Of a DNA stretch of 54,435 bases, positions 38,595 to 46,230 are shown in pieces; the stretch's first letter is position 1, and each line of letters begins with the position of its first letter. Position numbers and translations under genes: made by a program. Source of the stretch: Solirubrobacteraceae bacterium (GTDB lineage: Bacteria; Actinomycetota; Thermoleophilia; Solirubrobacterales; Solirubrobacteraceae); the NCBI GenBank assembly GCA_017882375.1, contig JADGPP010000012.1, forward strand, positions 1-54,435. The letters are read 5' to 3'. The notes beneath the pieces were generated by a model. It was not told where the DNA came from. It worked only from the letters and a program-made list of their open reading frames with translations, and did not search any database.

Positions 38595-39946
38595 CAGAAC
38601 GCGACCGGTTCGCGTCGGCGAGCGTTGCGGGTCGATCTGGCGGGCAAGGGAAGCTCCGGGGCCCTGTCGCAGGCCTCGCACGGCCCATGGCGCGCGTGAT
38701 CGGCAAACTCCGCGGCGAAGGTCTCGACTGCGCTGAGGATCAGCCTGACAGTGCCGTCGGGGTGGCCGCAGGCCCCGCGCCGGCGCACCAGCGCCGCGAG
38801 GCGCTCGATTCGCTTGCTCGCATTGCCCTCGACCGTCCCGCCGGCGATCTCCTCGACGGTCGCCGCGAGCGCGTCCAGCCCGTTCAGGCACGGCCCGCAC
38901 TGGCGAGCGCTTTGATCTGCCAGCCAGCGCGCGACGCTCGCCGTCTCGGCCACCGGGCAGGCGTCCTGGGAGAGCAGTAGCACGACGCCCGCACCGAGCG
39001 ATGCGCCGTGTGTGGCCAGATGTTCGTCTGACAGGCTCAGGCCGCCCAGCAGCGAGCCGTCGATCCAGGCTCCCGCGTAGCCGCCGAGCAGCGCTGCACG
39101 CGCTGCAGCGGTGGTGCCGCCGGCGGCGTCGATCAGCGAAGCCAGCGAAGCGCCGTGCTCGATCTCATAGACGCCCGGATAGGCGACCGGGCCCGACAGC
39201 GTCACCAGCGCCGAGCCTGGCTGGCTGGGGGTGCCCAGTTCACGAAACCAGGTCGATCCGTAGCGGGCGATCAGCGCGAGCTGCGCCAGCGTCTCGGCGT
39301 TGTTGATCAGCGTCGGGCGGCGCCTGACGCCCTGCTCGAAGGGCATCGGCGGCGTGAACGTCGGTAGCGCCGGACCGCCGTTGAGGTGGTTCACGAGCGC
39401 CGACTCCTGGCCGGCGACGTAGCCGGTCGGCACCGTGCTCAGCTGCATCCGCACCGACGATTCGCCGCTGCGTTCTTCGATCGCCGCGGACACGCTCTCG
39501 ACGCCGGCGATCGCCGACTCGCAAACGCAGACGATCACTTCCTCGGCGCCGACCGCCTGGGCGGCGAGCTCGCCGCCGTCGAGCATCAGGTGCGGAAGCA
39601 GCTCCGACAGCGTGCGGTCCTTCAGGCTCGCCGGCTCGCCCTCGGCCGCGTTGATTACGACGATCGGACGGCGCCCGTGCGCGACCGCGCGCAGCTTCAC
39701 CGCCGTCGGGAAGCCCGCGCCGCCGCGCCCGCGCAGGCCGGCGCGCTCGACGCGCTCGATCAGTGCGGACTCGTGGCGTCGTCCGTGGCGGTGTTCGTGC
39801 GGCAGCTCTCCGTGGACCGCGAGGTGGTGGTCGAGGCTCATCGGCTCGCGCGAAGGCACCTCGGCCAGCAGCCGCGGCAGGCTGCGCCCGTCCGGGGCGC
39901 CGGCTCTTGGGGCAGCCTCGGCGACGGTGGCATGGTGGCGGCTCAT
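38594..39946 (-). CDS. NuoF-like NADH-dehydrogenase flavoprotein with SLBB and Fe-S binding region
   Basis: A 450-residue homologue of NuoF. RGRGGAGFPTAVK and NAAEGEPASLKDR are the FMN/NADH-site motifs, an SLBB region lies mid-protein, and the C-terminal Cys residues (QCGPC, GACGHPDG) could bind a 4Fe-4S cluster. No NuoE or NuoG partner is adjacent, so this is not complex I; it is an NAD(P)H or ferredoxin dehydrogenase module of the membrane system encoded alongside. AGGGAAAGAAG precedes ATG 39946. It overlaps the neighbouring genes by 4 bases and 1 base. Confidence 0.87.
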   Translation of the reverse strand: MSRHHATVAEAAPRAGAPDGRSLPRLLAEVPSREPMSLDHHLAVHGELPHEHRHGRRHESALIERVERAGLRGRGGAGFPTAVKLRAVAHGRRPIVVINAAEGEPASLKDRTLSELLPHLMLDGGELAAQAVGAEEVIVCVCESAIAGVESVSAAIEERSGESSVRMQLSTVPTGYVAGQESALVNHLNGGPALPTFTPPMPFEQGVRRRPTLINNAETLAQLALIARYGSTWFRELGTPSQPGSALVTLSGPVAYPGVYEIEHGASLASLIDAAGGTTAAARAALLGGYAGAWIDGSLLGGLSLSDEHLATHGASLGAGVVLLLSQDACPVAETASVARWLADQSARQCGPCLNGLDALAATVEEIAGGTVEGNASKRIERLAALVRRRGACGHPDGTVRLILSAVETFAAEFADHARHGPCEACDRAPELPLPARSTRNARRREPVAF

Positions 39947-40665
39947 GGCTTCTTTCCCTTCTGGGACGAGGGGTGGGCGGAGTGCGCGAGCAGCGCCGAC
40001 GGGGTGCCCGATCGCCGCGGCCATTCCGAGCCGAGCGGGCCGCCGGGCAGCCACAGCAGCAAGAACAGCGAGAAGACCCCTGCTCCGCCGAGCGCCGCGC
40101 CGCGCAGGCGCTGGTTCTCCGGCCAGCCCGAGATCACGCGCACGAGCACGGCCGCGAGCACCACCAGCAGGCAGGCCACGCTCAGGCCGAGCAGCCACGT
40201 CGCTTTCACGTCGCTGCCCGTGCCGAGGCCGTGCAGCAGCGCGATCGGCCAGCTCGCATACGTCAGCCAGTGGATCGCGCGCCAGGTCGAGTAGCCCATC
40301 CGCTGGCGCAGCATGCTGGTGATCGTGACCGCCAGCAGCAGGTCGAGGGAGACTGCGCCCAGCCCCAGCCAGAACGGCCTGTAGGACCCGACGAAGGGGA
40401 TGAACACATCGAACAGCGAGATCGGCGCGAAGCTGTCGAGCACCGAGGTGAGGATGTGCAGGCCGAGGAAGGCCATCGCCAGCAGCGAGACGTTGCGGTG
40501 CAGCGAGTCCACGACGAAGCGCGGCCAGCGAGGCGTGGCCCAGCGGCGCACGTCGATCACGCCGAGCGCGACGGCGAAGGTCAGCAACAGCAGCGCCACG
40601 GCGCCCGTCGAGCGGGTCAGATACCAGTACGCGCTCCCTCCCGATGCGGCCAGCGTCAGGCTCAC
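39943..40665 (-). CDS. Ferric-reductase-like transmembrane heme protein
   Basis: A 240-residue membrane protein with six hydrophobic helices. Paired His residues in DSLHRNVSLLAMAFLGLH and in IHWLTYASWPIALLHG are spaced as in the ferric-reductase/MsrQ fold, which holds b-type heme between helices. The cytosolic FAD/NAD reductase domain of NOX enzymes is missing, so electrons should come from a separate protein, plausibly the NuoF-like one. The C-terminal 25 residues are polar. It overlaps both neighbouring genes by 4 bp. Confidence 0.83.
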   Translation of the reverse strand: MSLTLAASGGSAYWYLTRSTGAVALLLLTFAVALGVIDVRRWATPRWPRFVVDSLHRNVSLLAMAFLGLHILTSVLDSFAPISLFDVFIPFVGSYRPFWLGLGAVSLDLLLAVTITSMLRQRMGYSTWRAIHWLTYASWPIALLHGLGTGSDVKATWLLGLSVACLLVVLAAVLVRVISGWPENQRLRGAALGGAGVFSLFLLLWLPGGPLGSEWPRRSGTPSALLAHSAHPSSQKGKKP

Positions 40666-41660
40666 TGTGCGAGCACCTCCTGGCGGCTCGTCTCACGGGG
40701 TGCCACAGGGCGCTGCGCGGGCCAGTTGCCGACCGTCGTCGCGGGTCCCTGCCAGGGCTGCAGACGCGCCGGGAGTCCGCGGTCCTCGAGCCATGCGGGC
40801 GCGGCATCTGAGCGCAGCAGCGCCGCCGTGGCAGCGATGTTCGCCTGTGCGCAATCGGCCGCCGCGACGCTGACCGTGCGCCACGGCGTGCTCGCCGGCA
40901 CCCCCGTGGCGGGATCGATGACGTGGTGCATCGTGTGCCCGGCATGGCTCCAGCGACGCACGGCCGTGCTCGAGGTGGCGAGTCCTCCACCGCGGATCGT
41001 GATCGTCTGTCCCGCCGCCGCCGGGCCGCTGCGGTGGTCGTCGGTCACCCTGATCGCCCAACCGTCTCGTGGGGCGGGTCCAGCGGTGGCGACGTCTCCG
41101 CCCAGGCTCACGAGCACGCCGCACGCGGTGTCGGCGAAGGCGGCGCTCGCCGCACGGTCGGCCGCCCACGCTTTGGCCGTGGCGCCGAGATCGAGGCGCA
41201 CGCCTGCCGGGATGCGCACCTCGCAGGACGCAGCGTCGAGCTCCACCGTCTGCCAGCCGCTGCGGCGCCGGACGGTGATCGCGGGCGTCTCGGGCTCGCC
41301 GCAGGCGCTTGGCAGAAGGCTCCAGTCTCGGTCATAGCCAGCCAGCTCCAGCGCGCGCCCGACCGTCGGGTCGACGGCGCCGTCGGTCGCACCCGCGGCG
41401 CCGAGCGCCAGCTCCAGCGCCGCCACCAGCAGCGGGCTCACGCTGACCCGCCTGCCCGCGCGGGCGTTGACCCGCGAGAGCTCGGAGTCTGCGCGAAAGC
41501 GGCTGCACGCCCGGTCGATCGCGGCGAGCTCATGTTCGACTCGATCGCGCGCCTGCGCGAGCGCGCCTGCGTCGGTCAGGCGCAGGACGACCGTGCTGCC
41601 GAGAGCCTCCCAGCGGGCGCCGGCGAGGCTGGTCGTGTCGTGCGAGCCCGAGCGCATCAC
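40662..41660 (-). CDS. apbE: FAD:protein FMN transferase (ApbE family)
   Basis: A 332-residue ApbE-type enzyme that attaches FMN to Thr/Ser of target proteins. Family segments are CSRFRADSELSRVNA, GAVDPTVGRALELAGYD, DLGATAKAWAADRAA, LVSLGGDVATAG and HHVIDPATGVPAS. No lipobox or clear signal peptide is seen, unlike many exported ApbE proteins. Its target in this operon is not obvious: none of the neighbours has a classical FMN-binding domain. The 4-bp overlaps on both sides place it firmly in the operon. Confidence 0.92.
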   Translation of the reverse strand: MMRSGSHDTTSLAGARWEALGSTVVLRLTDAGALAQARDRVEHELAAIDRACSRFRADSELSRVNARAGRRVSVSPLLVAALELALGAAGATDGAVDPTVGRALELAGYDRDWSLLPSACGEPETPAITVRRRSGWQTVELDAASCEVRIPAGVRLDLGATAKAWAADRAASAAFADTACGVLVSLGGDVATAGPAPRDGWAIRVTDDHRSGPAAAGQTITIRGGGLATSSTAVRRWSHAGHTMHHVIDPATGVPASTPWRTVSVAAADCAQANIAATAALLRSDAAPAWLEDRGLPARLQPWQGPATTVGNWPAQRPVAPRETSRQEVLAQ

Positions 41661-42061
41661 GATCCTCCCGAGACGACCGGGGCCGAGGGTTCTTCGACGG
41701 GCGCTTCCTGGGCTGGCGCCGCTTCCGGCGCGGCTTCCCGTTGCGGTGTCGGTTCGGCGGGGACCGGTCCTTCGGCGGGAGCGGATTCCGGCGCGGGTTC
41801 TTCGCCGGCCGGCGATTCCGTCGTCGCCTGCGGCGCTTCGGCCGGAGGGTTCAGCTTGTGCGAGGGCGTCGAGGTTTGTGCTTTGGCCGAGTTGTGCTTG
41901 CCGGCCTTGGTCGTGGAGTGAGTCGACTTGCTCGGGAAGGCGTGAGCCGCGACATCGGTCAGCACCCCCGTGAGGGTGACGCTGGCGGCGATCAGCCAGC
42001 GGTTGATGACGCTGAGCTTGCGCAGTGAGCTGTCGCGGGTGTGTGTGCTGTGCAGGCGCAT
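41657..42061 (-). CDS. Membrane-anchored Pro/Ala/Glu-rich protein
   Basis: A 134-residue protein with one hydrophobic segment (about 14-38: LSVINRWLIAASVTLTGVL) followed by a long extracytoplasmic tail rich in Pro, Ala, Glu and Ser/Thr. The tail is disordered and could span the wall. The conserved-looking KLSVINRW segment recurs, from memory, in proteins beside similar ferric-reductase operons. ATG 42061 follows the cytochrome gene stop by 7 bases. Function unknown; a scaffold or anchor is possible. Confidence 0.72.
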   Translation of the reverse strand: MRLHSTHTRDSSLRKLSVINRWLIAASVTLTGVLTDVAAHAFPSKSTHSTTKAGKHNSAKAQTSTPSHKLNPPAEAPQATTESPAGEEPAPESAPAEGPVPAEPTPQREAAPEAAPAQEAPVEEPSAPVVSGGS

Positions 42062-42068
42062 GAGAGGG

Positions 42069-42731
42069 TTAGTGGCGGGCCGCAATCCACGGGGCGAAGT
42101 CCGGAATCACGAGGATCGCCAGCACCAGGCCGAGTACGAGTGCGCTTGCCAGCGACAGCACGCGACCGGCCCGACCATTGGCATCGTTTGGCCAGCCGCC
42201 CGAGTCCTCGCGCCGTGCCGGGCGCACGTAGTCGGCTTTCAGCGAGCTCAGCATGGTGGGCAGGTGGGCCAGGACGTGCACCGCCATGAAGGCGACCCAG
42301 ATGATGAAGCTCGCCTTGTGAATCGGCAGCAGCGTGCCGCGCGAGCTAGGCCCCACGAACAGCAGCGCGACGCCGCTGGCGAAGACCACGATCGTCGTGA
42401 GCACTACCAGCGGGGCGATCAGCCGCAGCGCAGGCGCCGGAGGTCCCTTTCGCTTGTAGGGCGGATCGGCCGTGTAATAGCGAAAGAAGCGGTAGCCGGT
42501 GCTCGCCAGCTTCAGCGCGACGGGACCGATCAGCAGCATGCCGACGAACAGGTGAACCCACAGCAGCGGCCCGAGCCTGACGATCGTCAGGCCGATGATC
42601 GCCAGCAGGACGACCAGGATGCCGCCGGTCGCGCCGGTGAGGCGCTCGTTGCCCGTCGTTCCGCCGCCGAACAGGCGCCGCGGGCGCGACCATGCCGGCG
42701 CGGACGCCGAGGCTTGGCGATTGACTGCCAT
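42069..42731 (-). CDS. Cytochrome-b-like integral membrane protein
   Basis: A 220-residue protein with five hydrophobic helices. His residues in LLWVHLFVGMLL, PIHKASFIIW and VAFMAVHVLAHLP fall within helices and could ligate b-type heme. The loop YRFFRYYTADPPYKRKGPP is characteristic of a family found beside ferric-reductase/ApbE genes. It is the first gene of the minus-strand operon and diverges from the OmpR-type regulator gene. It probably carries electrons across or along the membrane. Confidence 0.78.
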   Translation of the reverse strand: MAVNRQASASAPAWSRPRRLFGGGTTGNERLTGATGGILVVLLAIIGLTIVRLGPLLWVHLFVGMLLIGPVALKLASTGYRFFRYYTADPPYKRKGPPAPALRLIAPLVVLTTIVVFASGVALLFVGPSSRGTLLPIHKASFIIWVAFMAVHVLAHLPTMLSSLKADYVRPARREDSGGWPNDANGRAGRVLSLASALVLGLVLAILVIPDFAPWIAARH

Positions 42732-42752
42732 GCTCGCAGTGTGTGTTCGCTT

Positions 42753-42789
42753 GCTAAGCGGCCGCTAAGACGTCGATGAGAAAGCTCAT
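42753..42789. promoter_or_regulatory. Direct repeats and dyad in divergent promoter of electron-transfer operon and two-component system
   Basis: GCTAAG occurs at 42753-42758 and 42764-42769, 11 bp start to start, the spacing typical of OmpR/PhoB half-sites. ATGAG-AAAG-CTCAT (42776-42789) is a short dyad beside it. The OmpR-family regulator encoded at 42842 is the natural candidate to bind the repeats. Confidence 0.45.
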
Positions 42790-42829
42790 GCAAAGATTTG
42801 CGGGTGAAAAGCCCCTGCACGCGTGCGCT

Positions 42830-42835
42830 TATGCT
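42830..42835 (+). promoter_or_regulatory. -10 element, probably leaderless transcript
   Basis: TATGCT (42830-42835) lies six bases before ATG 42842. No ribosome site precedes the ATG, so transcription probably starts at or next to it, as is common in actinobacteria. Confidence 0.45.
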
Positions 42836-42841
42836 TGAACG

Positions 42842-43600
42842 ATGCCAGAGGCCGCCGACTCAGCCCTAGAGCAACCGTCGCCCTCCGCGGAGAGCGCACC
42901 CGCGGCGAGGGACGAGCTCGTGCCGCCGCGCGTGCTGCTGGTCGAGGACGAGCCCGGGATCGTCGACTTCGTGCGCCGCGGCCTGGAGGCCGACGGGTTT
43001 GTCGTGGAGGCGGCGCTGGACGGAGTCGCCGGCGAGAGGTTGGCGCTGGGCGGTGACTTCGACGCGGTCGTGCTCGACCTGATGCTCCCCGGTCGCTCCG
43101 GCCTGGACATCCTGGAGACGGTGCGCTCGGCCAAACCGTCGATGCCGGTGATCGTGCTGACGGCCCGTGGCGAGATCGAGGACCGCGTTGCCGGACTGAA
43201 CGCCGGCGCTGTCGACTATCTGGTCAAGCCGTTCTCGCTGGCCGAGCTGGTGGCTCGCGTGCGCGCCCACCTGCGCGTCGTCGAGCAGGCCTCGGCGAGC
43301 AATCTCCGGGGCGAGGACATCGAGGTGAACCTGCTGACGCGCAAAGCCCATCGCGGCGGCCGGCCGGTCACGCTCTCGACGACCGAGTTCGAGCTGCTCG
43401 TCTACCTGCTGCGCCATCACGGCCAGGTACTCTCGCGCGAGCAGATCCTCAGCGCCGTCTGGGGCTACGAGCACGATCCCGCCACGAACGTCGTCGACGT
43501 CTACGTCGGCTACCTGCGGCGAAAGCTCGGCCAGCCGGACGATCCTGCGCCGATCTTCACCGTGCGCTCGGTCGGCTATCGCCTCGGCAGCACGAGCTGA
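42842..43600 (+). CDS. OmpR-family response regulator
   Basis: A 252-residue regulator. The receiver domain (about 30-145) has acidic residues Glu35/Asp36, phospho-acceptor Asp79 in VVLDLMLPG and Lys129 in YLVKPFS. The winged-helix domain (about 155-250) shows STTEFELLVYLLRHHGQVLSREQIL and VDVYVGYLRRKLG. A 28-residue disordered N terminus precedes the receiver domain. It is followed after 3 bases by its kinase gene and diverges from the electron-transfer operon it may regulate. Confidence 0.95.
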   Translation: MPEAADSALEQPSPSAESAPAARDELVPPRVLLVEDEPGIVDFVRRGLEADGFVVEAALDGVAGERLALGGDFDAVVLDLMLPGRSGLDILETVRSAKPSMPVIVLTARGEIEDRVAGLNAGAVDYLVKPFSLAELVARVRAHLRVVEQASASNLRGEDIEVNLLTRKAHRGGRPVTLSTTEFELLVYLLRHHGQVLSREQILSAVWGYEHDPATNVVDVYVGYLRRKLGQPDDPAPIFTVRSVGYRLGSTS

Positions 43601-43603
43601 GCG

Positions 43604-45130
43604 ATGCGCCGAGTTCGCGATCGCCTAGCGCTGGTCGGCCTGCGCTGGCGCCTGGCGGGATGGGTGACCGTCGTCGTCCTGCTGTGCACGGGCATCTCCT
43701 TCGTGGCGGTCTACCGCGGAACCGGATCGCAGGTCCGCCAGCAGATCGACAAAGAGATCTCCGGGGACGCCGGCGATCTGGCGCACGACCTCTCGCTGAC
43801 CAGGCGGGCGACGCCGGCTCGTGTCTCTCGGGCGGCTGACAGCTATGTCCGCGACCAGTCCTTCGCGGCGAGCTCGACCGTGCTGTTCACGCTCGTGCCC
43901 GGCGGCACCACGAGCACCAACCGTCCGGAGCTGTTCTCGCAATCGGCTCCGGACAACACCGAGACGGCCGCCAACCAGGCCCAGGAGAATCGCCTCTCAC
44001 GCAAGCTGCTGACGACGCCCGACGGCTACTCGACCGTCTCGCTGCCGGATCTCGGCGAGCTGCGCGTGCTCAAGCGCTCGGTACGACTGCGCAGCGGGCT
44101 GCGGATCACCGTCGGCGTGGGGGAGCCGTTGTCGGCGGTCAAACACGCCCAGGTCGGCGTGGCACGCGCGTTCATCCTCGCCGGGCTCCTCGCGCTCGCC
44201 GGCGCCCTGCTGGCCTCCTACCTGATCGGCACGCGCGTATCGCGCCCGCTGCGGCGTATGGCGGCGGTCGCCGCGCGCGTCGACGCGGGCGACCTGCATC
44301 CGCGCATCCACGACCCCGGCGGCCAGGGCCACGAGGTGCGCGTGCTGGCCGAGGCCTTCAACCACATGCTCGACCGCCTCACCGAGGCCTTCGCGGGCCA
44401 GCGGGCGTTCGTCGCCGACGCCTCGCACGAGCTGCGAACGCCGCTGACGGTGATCCGCGGACAGCTCGAGGTGCTCGCCGGTCTGCGCGAGCCGTCGGCG
44501 GCGGAGGTGCGTCGCGTCGAGTACCTCGTGCAGGCCGAGATCGCCCGCATGAGCCGCCTGGTCGACGAGCTGCTGCTGCTGGCCAAGAGCGAACAGACGC
44601 AGTTCCTGCGCGTCGAGCCGATCGATCTCGCACCGTTCGTGTCCGAGCTGTGGGACGGCGTGAGCCTGATCGCCGACCGCCGCTTCGAGCTCGGGCCGAT
44701 CCCGCAGGGCACGCTGCGAGCAGATCCCGATCGACTCGCGCAGGCGTTGCGCAATCTGCTCGACAACGCGATCGAGCACACCGCTGCAGAGCATGGGCTG
44801 GTGCGTCTGCAGGTGACGGCGCTGGCCGGACGGCGCGTGCGCTTCACCGTCGAGGACGATGGCCCGGGGATCGATGCGGCGCAGCGCGAGCGGGTCTTCG
44901 ACCGCTTGCACAGGACCGACGCCGCGCGCGACCGAGCCACGGGAGGGGCCGGGCTGGGGCTGGCGATCGTGCGCGCGGTAGCCGAGGCCCATGGGGGCTC
45001 TGTCGCCGCGGGCGAGTCGCCCGAGGGCGGCGCGCGTCTGGAGCTTGAGCTCTCCGGCTTCACCCTTGCGCGCGGATCCGGCCCGCGTCCGGTGGCGACG
45101 CGGCCGGTCGCCTCCGGTCGCCGGCCGTAA
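43604..45130 (+). CDS. Membrane sensor histidine kinase (HAMP, HisKA, HATPase)
   Basis: A 508-residue kinase. Helix 1 is about 17-38, an extracytoplasmic domain of about 145 residues follows, and helix 2 is about 186-208. HAMP covers about 208-262, the phospho-acceptor His275 is in ADASHELRTPL, the N box is LLDNAIEHT, and DDGPGID and TGGAGLGLAI close the ATP site. The sensor domain has no recognised fold. It is the partner of the OmpR-type regulator upstream. The tail is Gly/Arg/Pro-rich. Confidence 0.95.
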   Translation: MRRVRDRLALVGLRWRLAGWVTVVVLLCTGISFVAVYRGTGSQVRQQIDKEISGDAGDLAHDLSLTRRATPARVSRAADSYVRDQSFAASSTVLFTLVPGGTTSTNRPELFSQSAPDNTETAANQAQENRLSRKLLTTPDGYSTVSLPDLGELRVLKRSVRLRSGLRITVGVGEPLSAVKHAQVGVARAFILAGLLALAGALLASYLIGTRVSRPLRRMAAVAARVDAGDLHPRIHDPGGQGHEVRVLAEAFNHMLDRLTEAFAGQRAFVADASHELRTPLTVIRGQLEVLAGLREPSAAEVRRVEYLVQAEIARMSRLVDELLLLAKSEQTQFLRVEPIDLAPFVSELWDGVSLIADRRFELGPIPQGTLRADPDRLAQALRNLLDNAIEHTAAEHGLVRLQVTALAGRRVRFTVEDDGPGIDAAQRERVFDRLHRTDAARDRATGGAGLGLAIVRAVAEAHGGSVAAGESPEGGARLELELSGFTLARGSGPRPVATRPVASGRRP

Positions 45131-45254
45131 GCAGTTGCGTGCGCGATGCCACGTGAGCAGTTGCGGCCCAGAGCGCCTGCGGCTGGCGGGAGCGCTGCGA
45201 TGAGCCGGCGCAGCGGGTGAGCGCCGGGGAGACGCGCCGTGGCGCCCGCCCGTG

Positions 45255-46205
45255 TCAGCGCCGTACCTGGCGGGCGCGCCGGGCAACCGAGAACCACAGC
45301 AGCGCGAGCATTGCCATCGGCATCGGGTACCACGCCGGCGAGACGGTCGCCAGCAGTGCGGTCAGCGCCAGCGCCGCGAGGACCCCGGCGGCCACCAGCC
45401 AGTCGTCGCCGACGAAGAAGCTGAGCGTCGCGGCGAGCCGTCGCGCGGGCGCCGCCGAGCTCCCGCGGGCCGTCTGGGCGCGCCCGCGCCGGCGCAGGTC
45501 TGCGGCGATCAGCAGCGCCGAACCGAGGGCCAGGGCGATCAGCACCGGCAGCGCGCCCTCGCCGGCCGGCCATTTCGCGCCAACTCCCTCGGCGCCCCAG
45601 AACGTGCCGAACGCCGTCAGCAACGCGCCGACGGTCAGCTTCAACGCGTTCTCCGGAACGCGCGCGAGGGGCGCTCTCAGCGCGAACCCCAGAGCAGCGA
45701 CCGCGACGATCGACGAGCCGGCGGCGAGCGCGGCCAGCCCGACGCGATGTTGAGTGGCGCCGAAGGTGATCACGATCAGCGCCACCTCGAGCCCCTCCAG
45801 CAGCACGGCTTTGAAGGAGATCGCCAGCGAATAGTGGTCGATCCCCGCGCCGGGACTCCCGGCCGCCAGCGCCGACTCGGTCTCGCGGCGGTAGGCGAGC
45901 TGCTCGTCGTGGATCGCCAGCACGCCGGCGGCGCGCAGGATCGCCTTGCGCAGCCATTGCAGCCCGAACAGCAGCAGGAAGGCGCCGACGAACGTGCGCA
46001 GGACGTCGATCGGAACCTCGATCAAGGCGCGTCCGAACACCGCCACGAGCGCGGCCAGTCCGATCAGCGCCGCCGCGGCTCCGAGCAGCGAGGACTCCCA
46101 GCTGCGGGTGCTGCCGACGGCGAGAACGACTGTGAGCGCCTCGACCGCCTCGACGGCCGAGGCGAGAAAGACCGAGGCGACGAGTGTGAGCTCGGCCCCG
46201 CTCAT
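45255..46205 (-). CDS. COG4280-type membrane protein with paired ExxE motifs, FTR1-like
   Basis: A 316-residue protein of about eight helices in two halves. Each half has an ExxE pair inside a helix: Glu19/Glu22 (VEAVEAL) and Glu137/Glu140 (LLEGLEVALIV). This recalls the REXXE iron-binding motifs of FTR1/EfeU permeases, and the symmetry suggests an internal duplication. A metal-ion transporter is the best guess; the known family label is only 'predicted membrane protein'. No efe partner genes are adjacent. The 124 bases before 45255 show nothing recognisable. Confidence 0.7.
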   Translation of the reverse strand: MSGAELTLVASVFLASAVEAVEALTVVLAVGSTRSWESSLLGAAAALIGLAALVAVFGRALIEVPIDVLRTFVGAFLLLFGLQWLRKAILRAAGVLAIHDEQLAYRRETESALAAGSPGAGIDHYSLAISFKAVLLEGLEVALIVITFGATQHRVGLAALAAGSSIVAVAALGFALRAPLARVPENALKLTVGALLTAFGTFWGAEGVGAKWPAGEGALPVLIALALGSALLIAADLRRRGRAQTARGSSAAPARRLAATLSFFVGDDWLVAAGVLAALALTALLATVSPAWYPMPMAMLALLWFSVARRARQVRR

Positions 46206-46230
46206 CGATCCGCGAAGCGGGAACGGTCGT

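Noticed and set aside
38594-39946. Complex I (nuo) locus
   Set aside because: Only a NuoF-like protein is present; NuoE, NuoG and the membrane subunits are absent.
42069-42731. LTGAT in the cytochrome-b-like protein as an ApbE flavinylation site
   Set aside because: The segment lies at the start of a helix without the acidic residue or FMN-binding fold of true SGAT-type targets, and family members, as I recall them, vary at this site.
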